64,000 nucleotides of DNA, from the NCBI GenBank assembly GCA_965153355.1, contig OZ231126.1:53382001-53446000 (forward strand), given 5' to 3'. This DNA is from Flaccisagitta enflata (Eukaryota; Chaetognatha; Sagittoidea; Aphragmophora). The notes under the pieces were generated by a model. It saw only the letters and a program-made list of their open reading frames with translations. It did not search any database and was not told the DNA's origin. The translations under genes and the position numbers were made by a program. Every line of letters starts with the position of its first letter. Position 1 is the stretch's first letter. Below are positions 32,690 to 48,183 of the stretch, one piece after another.

Positions 32690-35600
32690 TCAAGTTTGTA
32701 GGGCTAATGGTACTGTTTCAGGCAGGTCAGTTTCAGACAGGTCAGAATCGGGCATTGGGTATTGGCAACCCTTGTTCTTGGTTCTGGGCAAGTCCTTTTG
32801 TGCCAGTTTTCGGATAAAACAGGCAACCTCTTTACCCTTGGAATCAAGCAAAGAATATTTCTTTTCTTTGATACCTTTGAATACATAGATTCGATCAGGC
32901 TCACTCAATGAAATAACAAGAAAATCCTTCTCAGGTTCGCTTTTTCCAGTGCTCTTTTTTCGCTTTTCAACGGGAATGAGCGGTTCGGGTGTCGAGATGT
33001 CAATGTCAGGTCTCTTTTGTGATAGACATACGTGATCAATCAGGTTGGATGATAACTTATTTTGGAAAATCTCTCTAAGCAAATTACAAACATGATCTCG
33101 CCAAGCTCTTTGCTTGAGACATGGAAAAATGCTTTGGAAGCGGTTCAAATTAGGCATAAAAACATTCTCCTGCCCTTTGGGAAATATAACCAAAATGTCG
33201 CGACGAAGATTCCAATTGCGATCTTGGTTGTTTATGTCCCGAATTTTGCAGTCGATCATTTCTAGGGAAGCCTCTGCCTCCTTGATGCTCTTTCTGGTGC
33301 GGAAGTTCCAGAATAGTGCAAAGCAGAAATTTAGAATGGACATGAAGCCGAAGTAGTAGAAGAGATACTGATGGTCGCCACATCCGCCAGTAGTGAAAAC
33401 GTAGCATCCATCAAACAACTTCTTGTAATCCGAGAATCCGCTGATGGTGCGATTGCTGTGGTGAAAAAAGAGTGATACAAAGACCCGATGTAATGTTTTC
33501 ATGATAGTAATGACGTCATTCAGTCAGACATGTAAATTGGTCCATCATGTCCGTTAGTTTGTCCATCAGAAAAAATCTTGTTTGCAAGAAGTTTTTCCTA
33601 AATACCCATCCCCAACTGCAAGAAATTATTTGCACTATCAAAACTACCTTGTGTATGATTGGCAAGAAGTGTTGAAACTGAATATTCCCTCAAAATCATC
33701 ATCGAGGTATAGCCTCATTGCTTTTAGGTGCTCTTCGTGAGTCAATCCTTTAAACTGCAGCGACCGAAAGAAAAACCAGTAACAGGAAAATCCTTGGGCC
33801 AAAAGGTAGACAAACATGTGATAAGAGGTGTTGATCACTAGTGAACGGCCTCGGTTATCCCATATCTTGTACACAATTTTGCGTAGCTGAGCCAACAGAT
33901 GTCGATTCGTTGGGGAAGGATGTAAAATGGTGGTTGGAATCTCAAGTAGGAGATACAAGGCATATTTGACTTCTGTGAGGCACAAGGACACAGGAAATGA
34001 AGCACAAAAGCAGGCCAGAACATTGTATGGATCGGAAAGATGAGTCGCACTGCGAATAATGCTGAGTGGGTAGATACTGAGCAGGAAGACGATGCAGGCA
34101 AGATCTGGAATGGTCTCTAATTTTTTTTCGATTTTCACTTTCAGTCTATGTATGTAATTATGGATCAATTGCAGTTTATTCTCAGGTATCTTGTTTTCCG
34201 TCTCTTCCATCAACGTGGAAACGTCTGTAATAATAGTGCCGTTACAGTTTTGAGTATGGTTCAGTTGCGAGATATCCTGGCTTACATTATTGTTATCTAA
34301 AGATCCATTAATTTTGGCAGACAGGAAGGAGTTACCAATATCAGCTTCACTGTTATCTTTGATTGTACTTTGAGTAACATTTTTCGTGCCTTTGGGGGGT
34401 GATTCTAATTTTTTGTTCTTTTTCTTTTTGGCTTCATCTCCCCACTTAATATCCCTACTGAAAAGCACTCTATCGTTTTCTGTATTCTCGCCGCTGGAGT
34501 CGGTGGAGACGGCCACTTCTTTTCTGTTCTCATCTTTCTCTTCAATGTAACTTTCAACATCCGCGGACGTTTGGTTAAGATCTCCTTTGTTGGTCTTTTC
34601 ATGCTTGATTCCCTGCTTCAGCACAGCCCTAGATTCAGGAAAAAAAATAATAAAGAAGCAGGTAAGTTCATCAATAAACTAACCAAGAGTGTTTGAAATA
34701 TTGAGCAACCATGACATGGTCTCCAATTGTTTTGGTTGAACTTTAAAATGTTTTTAGGTTCCTTCTAGACCTGAGATAGTGGAGGGTAGTGTATTGGGAA
34801 GCTTGGAAGCTGTTATCATGAGTTGAATATGCTCACTAGCAATGGCCAAAAGAGTAATATTTTTTAAAAAAAATTTGGGAAGATTGTAGCAAATTTGATT
34901 CTGAGCACTGTGCCTGTACAACTTCTGTTCAGAATATTGTTATTCAGTAGAAAAACATAGAAATGTGTTTCCATCACACCCAGCTATCATGGGGAATAAA
35001 GTACTTTTAGTGGTCTATACTCCAAATATCATTCCCATGGCTTCGTTTGTTTTTTCATTGTGCTTGCCCACATAATCTCAAGTCTAGACAAGATCTGCTG
35101 TACTCACCTGTTATTGCGAATGACTCTTGCGATGTTTTTAGCCGCTGATATGAAAGAAGTTACAATTGTCACGAGGTGCATAACCGTGAACGCGTTAACC
35201 CTAGAGTAAAAATGATGAAAAACCCATTTAACTTTTTAAGTCATGACGCATAATTGCCGAATTATCGCTCAGGAGGATGTTTACGATCATTGCTTAAGCA
35301 TTGCTACGCAACACTTAATTATTGCTCAAGACTTGCTAAGCAATGCCTGAGCAATACTCGTGAACATCTTCCTGAAAACCTCGATTTTATATGCAATTGT
35401 GGCAAGACTATCTTGGTCGATCTCTTACTCACCCAATGCCCAATGCCCAATGAGCAATCACCATAACAAATCAAGTATTCATGTTCGTGTGCAAAATTAA
35501 AAACTGACACTGACAGAGACTACAAAATGTAGACTATCATTTTAAATTCATCAACTATAGTCAATACATATTTCACCTGTTGCAAATGTAATACTGAATG

Positions 35601-36970
35601 AATATTTGGACCACATCATTCAGAATAGCGATCGGCGATTGGACTTTGACAATTTTCTTTTTGACTTCCACTCTCTCGTAACTCTTCGCAAATGTGAGGT
35701 AAATCAATTTCATTCGCAACCTATGACAACATCAAACGGCAAATGCTAGTAGTACTCGATTCAACCGTATGTTTAAGCTATTTTCATGAAATTCCCAACC
35801 CAACCATATTTATTTGAAATTATCACTTATTTATGAATGAATTGATTATGTTCGAAATGAACCTCCCTGTTCATATGTTTGTACCGCTCAAAAACATTAT
35901 TGTTTATGTGTTAATGTCGCATCATTGAGCAATTAAAATCAAATCAATCAAAATCGTTCAGAAACCCACCAAGCAGGTCCGAGGAGGGACATCGCCGGGA
36001 ACTTGAGAAGGTAATCGATTGTCAGAGAGAGATAATGACGAATTCGAGTCCATTTCGCGTTTTCGTGTGTTTCTCTATCCCGTTGCTGATCTTGGTTCTC
36101 AATGTCACCCTTCTTAGACCTTTTCTTCTTTTGCTGAACCTGATGATCGTACTCACTCACCATTCTTGTTATCTCTTGGTCATGATCATTTGCCCCGTTG
36201 TCCTTCTTCTTCCCTAAATCTTTGCCATTGGTCGCTGCCTTCGGTTTTGGTTTGTTTTTCTTTCCCGATGGAGTTTTACCCTGGGCATCACTCATTCCCT
36301 TTGCATCCCTTTCCATCTGCTCAAAAACCTTACAGACACGAGCCGATCGATAAGTTGACAGCACCCACGCCGTCAGCAACCAACCAAGAGTCAACCCAGC
36401 GAAACGACGATGACCTGTGTGTATACGAGTATCATTCAATAAAAAAATCTACTCTATAGAGAGTGGGATAGTTGATTGGTCCCCCAACCGGTCGATTGGT
36501 CAATCAGTGGCACACAACTGGCGTCGGTGTGTGGTTTTGCATTACTGCCCAATGCCCATACCCCATGGTGAAAACTGCCTTGACGGCAGCGAACGCAATG
36601 TTTTGCTATTTTGCTGCCACTTTTATCAAAGGAAGGGGTACTTCGCAAGCGCACATATTCGATTTTTTTATGTTTTTTTTTTAGGCTTACCGATCGTCAA
36701 ATAAAAGATTCCCGAGTAGAGATCCGTGCCGATATTCACGATGAAGAAAATCGTGGCGAGAATTTGAAAAATGACTTCCGTGACGCATGTTTTGACGTAG
36801 CAACGACGACATCCCTTATCTCCTTTGCCAAAGTGTTGTTTTCCCTCTGCTCGGCAATCTTCGCATTTGTGCCCTTTCTTGCAATGTCCCTTCAGGCAGT
36901 TGCCGTATTGCCAAGGGTGACATAGGTCTCCCTTGCCGTGTTGCACTTTTCCGCAATCTCCAGGCTTCAT
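32690..36970 (-). CDS. XK-related membrane protein 2 with N-terminal CCCH-like Cys/His domain
   Basis: Six exons on the minus strand: 36691-36970, 35970-36414, 35577-35720, 35108-35200, 33648-34628 and 32690-33455. Every phase joins, giving about 902 aa, long for the family (usually 400-650). Residues 1-62 are Cys/His-rich; LCHPWQYGNCLKGHCKKGH at 16-34 has the spacing C-X7-C-X4-C-X3-H, close to a CCCH zinc finger, followed by CEDC and CRRC pairs. The first helix (ATIFFIVNIGTDLYSGIFYL) starts at residue 72 and keeps the family's acidic residue. Next come a second helix (FAGLTLGWLLTAWVL), a 115-residue charged loop, then ILNDVVQIFIQYYI, the equivalent of the ES.PQL...Y motif. A polar insert of about 170 residues (322-491) precedes three more helices; a last one (YLFYYFGFMSILNFCFALFW) precedes a 200-residue cytosolic tail. 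Donors and acceptors are canonical. The first ATG in frame is used. Role: probable lipid scramblase-type membrane protein, by family only. Confidence 0.8.
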
Positions 36971-37584
<614 letters not shown>

Positions 37585-38095
37585 CTGTGCGGAACTTAAT
37601 CATCAAAATATTCAAGTTTTAATAAATGCAGGACAAGGGATGTCCGGAACGTCCCCAGACGTCCAAAATTGTCGGTCTTAGATTGGCTTCGATCAAAAAT
37701 GTATAGAAATCTTTTTGGGTGATAATGACATTACTGTTTTATTTCCCTATCATACGATAGTCCTAGAGAATAGGTTAAAATTCTTTATCATATTTTTTTG
37801 TTTCATATATCTTTTATTCTTTTTTTTATGAATAGGTTTAAATTTTGTATCATATATCTTTGTTTCATATAGCTTTTATTCTTTTTTATTTTTTTTTGTC
37901 CCTTTTTGTCTGGTTTCAGGTCGGTCTTTAAACTGACAGCCCAGGGCATTTTTCTCTCCTACCTCCATGATACAGACCGCCCAAAAACGTGATTTCGTAT
38001 TCAATGTCATCGGAATTGATGAGAAGATATTCTTTTTGTCAGACTGTAACAATGATATTCGATTCTTTTGCCGTCTCTCTTATGCCCAGTCGAGT

Positions 38096-38600
38096 CTTTT
38101 TGGGCAGCGGCCTCAAAGGGCCGATGTCCTATCAAACACAGGGGGGAATTTTGAGACGTTCGTCCGTCCTTCCATCCCTCCTTCCGTCCGTCCTACTGTC
38201 TGTCCCCCCCACCCGTTGACCATCAAGGCCTCAGATTAGCCCTCCCAGACCTCAATTTAGCCCCCCATGCCTCAAAACTGCCCTCCAGACCTCAAATCTG
38301 CCCTCCAGACCTTCAATCAGCCCTCCAAGCATGAAACCAGCCCTCCAAACCTCAAATCAGCTCTCCGTGCCTTAATTATGCCCTCCAGCCCTCAAATATG
38401 CCTTCAGTGGCCTATATCAGCCATCTAGAGCCCCCTCAGGGTAGACGGAAGGATAGACATCTCAAAATTCCTCCCTGCGTTCTACAGGACATTGGCCCTT
38501 TGGGGCCGCTGCCCTGCTCTCACTCCACTTCTTCACTGGATCACTCCCAGCAGGGCATCGGGTACCGCTGACCATGTGCGATCCTTGGATGACTAGTTAA
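38096..38600 (-). repeat. family C element with 20-bp-unit core
   Basis: GGGCAGCGGCCTCAAAGGGCC, a (CCGT)n patch, then units like CCTCCAGACCTCAAATCTGC, ending at GGGCCGCTGCCCTGC and GGTACCGCTGACC. Confidence 0.7.
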
Positions 38601-38605
38601 ACTTA

Positions 38606-39004
38606 AACAGGTCGCCCAAGGGCAATATGTGGTCAGCGATACCTGTTGCCCTGCTTTGCATGATTGTGAATTGGAGTGAGGGGAAACAGGGCAGTGGCTC
38701 TAAAGGGGATGAAGTCCTGTAGAACCCACGGGGACTTTTGTTTGTCTGTTCATTTGTCCATCCATCCGTCCGTCCCTCCCAGGCCATCTCAGGCCTGAAA
38801 TCTGCCCTCTCAAGCCAGAAATCTACCTTCTGAGGTCTGAAATCTGCCCTCGCAAGCCTTGAATCTGTGAGGGCAGATTTCTGGCCTGAAAGGGCCTGGG
38901 GGGACAAACGGATGAACAGATAAACGATCGGACAAACAAACAGCTGAATGAAAGTCCCCCTGTGTTCTACAGGACTTCGTCCCCTTCAGGACCACTGCCC
39001 AAAA
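38606..39004 (+). repeat. family C element, opposite orientation
   Basis: It starts AACAGGTCGCCCAAGGGC and GGTCAGCGATACC, has a core of GGCCTGAAATCTGCCCTC units, and ends CCCCTTCAGGACCACTGCCC plus AAAAA. It forms a head-to-head pair with the copy at 38096. Confidence 0.72.
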
Positions 39005-39237
39005 ACAGCTTTGCTAGGCTTTAATTGGCTAAATGCTTTCAAGTAGATCCATGTACCCCGGACAAACGGACGAGCAGATGAACGAATGGACAAACGGATG
39101 AACGAATGGACAAACGAAAGTCCCCATGTGTTCTACAGGACTTTGTCCCCTTCAGGACTGCTGCCCAGAAACAGCTTTGCTAGGCTTTAATTGACTACAT
39201 GCTTTCAAGCGGATCCATGTACCCCGGATAATTCATT
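39005..39237. repeat. tandem duplication of a family C tail
   Basis: CAGCTTTGCTAGGCTTTAAT and GATCCATGTACCCCGGA occur twice (39005 and 39170) around a (GAAC/GGAC)n patch. Confidence 0.65.
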
Positions 39238-39296
39238 CGTATACACTTCCCCCCAATCGCGAACGAGTGGGAAGGAGTGGAAAACCTCGAAAAATA

Positions 39297-39380
39297 AACT
39301 TTGTAACCAACCAACGGACCGACCGACACGAGAAGTTATTGAGTCGCGGAATATCGAGTCGCGATTTCGCGACTAAAAAG
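39297..39380 (+). repeat. family A element, 3' end
   Basis: (GACC)n then GAGTCGCGGAATATCGAGTC and GCGATTTCGCGACT plus AAAAA: a duplicated terminal hairpin. Confidence 0.65.
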
Positions 39381-39575
39381 GTTCTCAAGTATCAGATCTT
39401 TTATAATTTTTTTTCTTGCATTAGTCACCACCAATATCTTAGATAAAAGGAAATTGGCAAAGGTTGTGGCGGTGAGGTCATACGGCGGGACATGGTGATC
39501 GGATAGTGGATTTTTTTAGGCGGGCTAGCTGAGTGGGCCCCTCCAATTTCGCGGGGAGTTTGGTGCACTGGCAAT

Positions 39576-40058
39576 TAAGGTTGGGAGTGACTCGGGTTTT
39601 CAATCACCACCGATTTTTGGCAATTTTCCATTTCCACCACCGTTTTTTCCGTTTTTTTTAAAAGTGATTTTTAATCGCAGACACGTACTTCTATAAGAGG
39701 CTTTGTCAGTCCTTCGGTGCACTTGTCATACTCGTGTTAAAAATGCGAAAATGCGCATTTATGATGATACAGTTGTGAATGTTAGTGTGTGTGAGTAAGC
39801 ATGGGGTGGGTGAGGGTATGAATGGGGGTTGCATGCCCAAGGGATTTTTTTTTCTTTTTTTTTTTTTTTGTGAAAATCAGAAATATTGTCTCAGCCTATG
39901 CGCATCTCTCTCTGCAGCGAAAAAATGTGATGAAAAGAGCAGCTTGGGGATGGAAGGGAAAAATGGTGAAAAACCGAAAATCCAAATCACTGAATCGGTG
40001 AAAATTGGCAATCACTCTACCGTTTTTTCGGCGGTGAATCACCGATCCCCCAACCTTA
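39576..40058. mobile_element. 483-bp hAT-type element with 8-bp target duplication
   Basis: The ends TAAGGTTGGGAGTGA and the complement of TAAGGTTGGGGGATCGGTGA are flanked by CTGGCAAT on both sides (39568-39575, 40059-40066). The arms contain CACCGATTTTTGGCAATTTT. A family A fragment lies inside. Confidence 0.8.
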
Positions 40059-40294
40059 CTGGCAATCTAGTCCAGACGAATACATTGGCATACACTTTAG
40101 TTTTGCTTTATTTTTCATTACACTAAGAACGTCTTTTTTTGGCCAAAGCCTTCTACAGAGACAGAGATAGCTACCGATAGAATAGCTCCTATGTTCTTGA
40201 TTTTGCAGCAATTTTAAGCCTTGATGTTCTTAAACTACGTGGATAAAAAAAAACAAAAATAAAAAATAAAGACGCACCTATCTATTTATTGATA

Positions 40295-40497
40295 AACAAG
40301 GCCGGATACACGGCTACTGAAGTCGCGTGCGGATGGGCAGGGGCCATATTTGAGGTCACCAGACTATTTGGGCAGGAGCAGGGAGGTCAAAGTAATAAAA
40401 TCATAAAAAAAAGTAAAGTGTGACCGACGGACCAACTGACCGACCAACCGACCGACGGACAAAGCGGGTTGTAGAGTCGCGTGCAGGCGACTAAAAA
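40295..40497 (+). repeat. family A element, complete
   Basis: AACAAGGCCGGATACACGG, AGTCGCGTGCGGATGGGC, (GACC)n, GAGTCGCGTGCAGGCGACT plus AAAAA. GATA flanks both sides. It interrupts an older AT-rich repeat whose intact relative is at 42591. Confidence 0.8.
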
Positions 40498-40646
40498 GAT
40501 ACAAAAAACGATTTAAACTATTTTCTGCGCAGTCATTTTTAAAGGTTTTCAAAGAATCTTTCATTCTAGACCAATCCCAGGTCTGTATCTCAAATGGTTT
40601 AAAAGCTAGCGCTCTGCAAAGAGGAGCACTATTTTGCTCAAATCCA

Positions 40647-40840
40647 TTTTTAGTCTCGTGCACGCGACTCTACAACCCGCTTTGTCCGTCCGTCCGTCGG
40701 TTGGTCGGTCAGTCCCCATTTTACTTTTTTATGATTTTATTTCTTTGACCTCACTGCTCTTGCCTTAATAGTCTAGTGACGTCAAATATGGCCCCTGCCC
40801 ACCCGCGCGCGACTTCGGTAGCCGTGTATCCGGCCTTGTT
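40647..40840 (-). repeat. family A element, complete
   Basis: Inverted relative to the copy at 40295. On the minus strand AACAAGGCCGGATACACGG to GAGTCGCGTGCACGAGACT plus AAAAA. Confidence 0.8.
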
Positions 40841-41679
40841 TACCTGGGGATTGCGAATCTGAAATGGGCAATTTTTTCATTCAAACTACACTTTTTCTTT
40901 TTATAAAAACCAAGTTTATACGAACGTTAGGCTTCAAATTGTCAACAATTTTAGAACATACTAAGAACATTAGAAGGCTTCATTTTTTCAAAAATTTAAG
41001 AACATTAGGCTTAAAATCTTAAAACTGTAAGAACATTTTTTTTCTGGGCTTTCTTTTAATCAATTATTCTTTGTAAATTGACAGACTATCTTTTCTATTC
41101 AGCAAATTATGTCTCAATTTATGTAGCATGTATCTTTTTACTACTTTAATTGATTTTAATCTAAACCTACTGATTTGTTGTTTCATTAACATTTTCTTTC
41201 ATCTTCTCCTTAATGACAAACTTAAACTAATTAAGAATGTTCTTAATTGAAAGTTAAAAAAAACGTCTAAATAAAGAACAATTTGAGAACGTTTAAGCCT
41301 TGAAACTGCTTAAAATTTAAGAACATTGAAGGCTTGCCCAAAAAAAGACGTTCTTATTGGGAAAAAAATCGAAAAACGTTTTTCGATATTTTGAGTTTCA
41401 CTTAGGAATAAATTTTTTCCATTTTTGCTTGGGATGTTTTGAGGAAGTTGAGTCACGATTAGGCTCGCCCGAGGCTGGGGTTGAAATTGGTACAGGGTGA
41501 AAGAGGGCACTTTTTTACACCTTCTGGAAAAAATCAGGGCACTGTCGGACCAATACTTTAGGCGCTATGAATTTTTTAATCTTTTTTTATTTTTTCACAT
41601 TTTCCGCATTTTTGTCAAAGATCTTTATTTTTCATCGATCTCAATTTTGAGCCCTAAATAACTATAAAAAGTTCAGCAG
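40841..41679. other. AT-rich stretch with TTAGGCTT/AAGAACATT repeats
   Basis: Repeated AAGAACATTAGGCTT-like words on both strands (40920-41340) suggest a decayed fold-back element. No gene found. Confidence 0.4.
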
Positions 41680-42150
41680 AGGGCAGAGGGAGGGAGGGAG
41701 GAGAGGGAGGGAAGGAGGGAGGGAGGGAGGAGGGAGTGAGAGGGAGAGTAGGAGAGAGAGGGAGGGAAGAAAAGAAGGAAAGAGAGGAGAGGGAGGGACA
41801 GAGAGAGAGGGAGGGGAGGGTGAGGGGAAGGAAAGAGGGAGAGAGGGAGGGAGGGGTAGGGGAGGAGAGATTGAGAGATAGAGAAAGAGAGAAAGAGGGA
41901 GGGAAAGGGTGAGGGGAGGGAAAGGGAGGGAGGGAGGGAGGGAGGGAGAGGAGGGAGGGAGGGAGAGTGAGAGGGGAGAGAGAGCGAGAGGGGGTGGTGA
42001 AGGAAAGAGAAGGAGGGAGAAGGGGAGAGAGGGAGAGAGGGAAGAATGAGGGAGGAAGGGAGGGAAGAGGGAGGGAGGGAGAGAGGGAGGGAGAGAGGGA
42101 GGGGAGAGAGGAGCGAGGAGGGAGCACGGGAGGGAGACAGAGAGAGAGAG
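41680..42150. repeat. 470-bp homopurine tract
   Basis: Almost pure G/A on the plus strand (GGGA, GAGA and GGAG units), followed by (CA)n at 42161-42179. Long open frames on the minus strand are Pro/Ser/Leu repeat translations. Confidence 0.95.
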
Positions 42151-42189
42151 GGTGAAAGTCACACACACACACACACACAAAACAGCCCT

Positions 42190-42232
42190 TACGATTTTTT
42201 TCCGGTCGGCGAGAGCCGCCTTTACTGGTAAA
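42190..42232 (+). repeat. family D motif
   Basis: TACGATTTTTTTCCGGTCGG, then GAGCCGCCTTTACTGG, directly after a purine/(CA)n tract. Confidence 0.65.
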
Positions 42233-42384
42233 AAAAAAGTGTAATCCCATTTCTAAACGACAAAAGATAGCAATACCAGATTTGCACCAAATGAAAGTAC
42301 TTTCGAAGGGCTTTCAATTGGTCTAGGATTTTAGCTATCTATCTTAAGATTCAGTAGCAATATAAGCCATTTAAAAGTGCATCT

Positions 42385-42574
42385 TTTTGGTCGCGTGCTA
42401 TACGACTCTACACTCCGCTATGTCGGTCGGTTGGTCGGTCGGTCGGTCCCCTTTTTACTTTTTTGGCGTTTTTGAGCTTTTTGAGCATACTGCTCCAGCC
42501 CAGATGCCCTAGTGAGCTTCTCCAGCACTGCTCCTGCCCACCCGCACACGACTAGGGTAGCCGTGTATCCGGTT
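42385..42574 (-). repeat. family A element
   Basis: On the minus strand the 5' motif is AGTCGTGTGCGGG and the terminal hairpin GAGTCGTATAGCACGCGA. The 5' end is truncated at CCGGATACACGG. Confidence 0.75.
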
Positions 42575-42590
42575 TTTTGATCCGCGTGGT

Positions 42591-43004
42591 ACTATGCGAA
42601 TTAAAAAAAAAAGACGCACCTTTTTATAAACTGATAAAACTGACTTAAAAAGTATCAAAAAAATTTTACAGAGAGAGTGATTTTGAAGATTTTCAAATTA
42701 TCTTTCATTCTAGACCAATCCCAGATCTGTATCTTTAACGGTTTAGGAGCTAGAGCTCTCTAAAGTGAGACACCATTTTGCTGAATTGCATCTTTTTCAA
42801 AGGGACTGCAAAAACAAATTTGGCAACATTTTTACTCAAACTAATGCCATTTCCAAACGAAAAAAGATAGAGATACCAGATTAGCGCCAAATGAAAGAGT
42901 TTTTTAAGGGCTTCAAAATGGTCTAAGATTTTAGTTAATTTTTCTGATTTTCAATGGCGCAATCAACCATTCAAAAGTGCGTCTTTTTTTTTAATTCATA
43001 TAGT
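42591..43004. mobile_element. 414-bp inverted-repeat element, AT-rich
   Basis: ACTATGCGAATTAAAAAAAA and the complement of ACTATATGAATTAAAAAAAA, both followed by AGACGCAC. Sub-blocks recur at 40210-40650 and 42236-42384. No target duplication seen. Confidence 0.6.
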
Positions 43005-43869
43005 AAACTAGGTTCTTTTAGGAAATAAAAAGTGTACTTGAACACATTTTCAAACATGAAATAAGCCCGAATGGAAGCTGTGTATTTTTCAATCTCATCA
43101 TTTTGCCAAAGGAATGAGCATCACATGATGGTTTTATAAGCTTCCCGCTGGTGAAAATCTTGACGGGAGCGAGAAAGAAACATAAGAACAATGACGAGTC
43201 ACTGTCTTGACTTTCTCGCAATGTCCCACACGGCACCTTGTTTTATTGTTTTATATGTCTAAACAGCGACCAGTAAACAAATTCATGGTCCATGCTTTGT
43301 TTTCTTAGCTATAAGAAACATCTTGGTTTAGTTCATCAACTTGTTTTATTGTCAACAGGCAAAAAATACAAACGAATATCAATTACACTGTCAACAAATT
43401 CGTAAATGAACATCATACGACAACGTATGTAGTATAAAAAAAATTATCGTCCGTACAATAACTCTTAAACGACGATACTGATAAATTTGTAGTGTTAGAA
43501 AAAGGATGCAAAGAAAATGACATGAAGTGATGACAACGGAAATGAAAAAAAGCACTGAGATTAGTGTGATAAAAATAGTAAAAATAAATGGCTTTTAAAA
43601 AAATGATGAAAAAAAAATGATCTCCATAACCGGCGGTCAAAAATCGTGGATCCATTTGACAGAATTTATGGTATTGTTAAAGAGCATAGAACAGATTTGA
43701 GATGCCGGTTAAAAACGCGTAATGACACCAATTTGACGAAACGCGCCGTGGCTCCCTCTCCCAGTTGTTTTGCTCTTTTTTCTGTTTATCTTGTTCTTTT
43801 TTTGAGGAGAGACTCTCTGATTTGTTCTTGAATGCTTGTTTTCACGCCGCTTGATTTTAGAGCGAAGAT

Positions 43870-46986
<3,117 letters not shown>

Positions 46987-47082
46987 TTTGAAATTTGGCG
47001 GTTGTTATTTCCTGCGACGAGAAATGAAAAACAAGAATTCTTTTTTAGAGTCTCAACTGAATTCCGGCAATCCCTGGACACA

Positions 47083-47092
47083 CTTTTATACC
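47083..47092 (-). promoter_or_regulatory. TATA box of the myosin light-chain gene
   Basis: The minus strand reads GGGTATAAAAGTG about 100 bp before the start codon, placing transcription start near 47055. An acceptor-like CTCGTCGCAG lies 25 nt before the ATG. Confidence 0.65.
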
Positions 47093-47117
47093 CGGGGAAG
47101 AAAGCGCACGGGCGCGC

Positions 47118-47119
<2 letters not shown>

Positions 47120-47155
<36 letters not shown>
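47120..47155. repeat. (GA)n next to the light-chain promoter
   Basis: 36 bp of GA about 30 bp upstream of the TATA box. It could act as a GAGA-type element, but GA repeats are everywhere in this window. Confidence 0.9.
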
Positions 47156-47159
<4 letters not shown>

Positions 47160-47480
47160 CGCGCGTGTATGATGATTCTTTGATACGTGCGAATCGGATT
47201 CTCTTTTCCTCCTATGCTTAATTTTTATCTTTCTCTGTCTCCGCCTCTCTCTCGAAATGCGGTGTAGCCCGTCACTGTACCACGGCAATGAACATTTTTC
47301 TTTTTCGCTTTTTCGCTCTTCAAAGAGAGGCCAATTTTCACCGGGGAAAGATCGAGGGTTTAGGAATATGATGGTTTGACAACGAAAGCATTTAGTATGC
47401 GAGGGTTGGGGTGAAAAGAGAATAGGATCATGTGTCGAGGCCGAGGATGCATGGGAGGGGAAGGGCTTCGTGAAATACAC

Positions 47481-47709
47481 TTTTTAGTCGTGTGCTACGC
47501 GACTCTATGAACCGCTATGTCGGTCGGTCGGTTGGTCGATCTGTCCGTCGGTCGGTGGGTCGGTCGGTCTCCGTTAGCTTTTTTTGGTGTTTTTGGGCTT
47601 TTTTTGCATTACTGCTCCTGCTCCTAGTTGTTTTGTCTTTTGGTCTTTAGGTCTTTTAGTCTCTTAGTCTTCAAGACCGCACGCGACTTGTAACGCGTTG
47701 GCCTTGTTT
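47481..47709 (-). repeat. family A element
   Basis: On the minus strand AACAAGGCCAACGCG, AAGTCGCGTGCGG, core, then GAGTCGCGTAGCACACGACT plus AAAAA. Its start touches the tail of the family B copy that follows. Confidence 0.75.
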
Positions 47710-48035
47710 TTTTAGATGCGTCCTCGCATCTCTATAAGAGGGTTTGTCCGTCCGTCCGTCCGTCCGTCCGTCCGTCCGTCGGTCCGTCCGTCCGTCCGTC
47801 CGTCCGTCGGTCGGTCGGTCCGTTACGCCTGTGCAAAAACCGCGTTTCTCGGCTGTTTTTGGCCACGGTGAGATCCTACACTGAAACAAATGATCAACCA
47901 GCATGTTTTGAGAGCCTCCTCTATTACTCAATCATTTCACCCGTCTGTTCGTCCATCTGTCTCTCCGTATATGTCACATGATCAATACACGCAGAGACAC
48001 AGTCCGGACGCATCTTTGCCCGGTCGGGCTTGTTA
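47709..48035 (-). repeat. family B element, complete
   Basis: On the minus strand AACAAGCCCGACCGGGC, GATGCGTCCGGAC, a middle conserved with 8708-8997, (GGAC)n, then GATGCGAGGACGCATC plus TAAAAAA. Confidence 0.82.
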
Positions 48036-48183
48036 TATCAGAGACAGCTTTTTTGAATTCTGCCTGGGTGTTCTTAAATTTTCCTGCCTGAAATTCTCTT
48101 AGAGAGTTCCTGATTTTTTTTCAATATTGTATGAAAATACCTTTTTTAGAAAAGTTGTTTCTTAAACTTGATCATTATCATGG

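Noticed and set aside
41654-42250. 198-codon Pro/Ser/Leu frame on the minus strand
   Set aside because: Translation of the homopurine tract, with no unique sequence.
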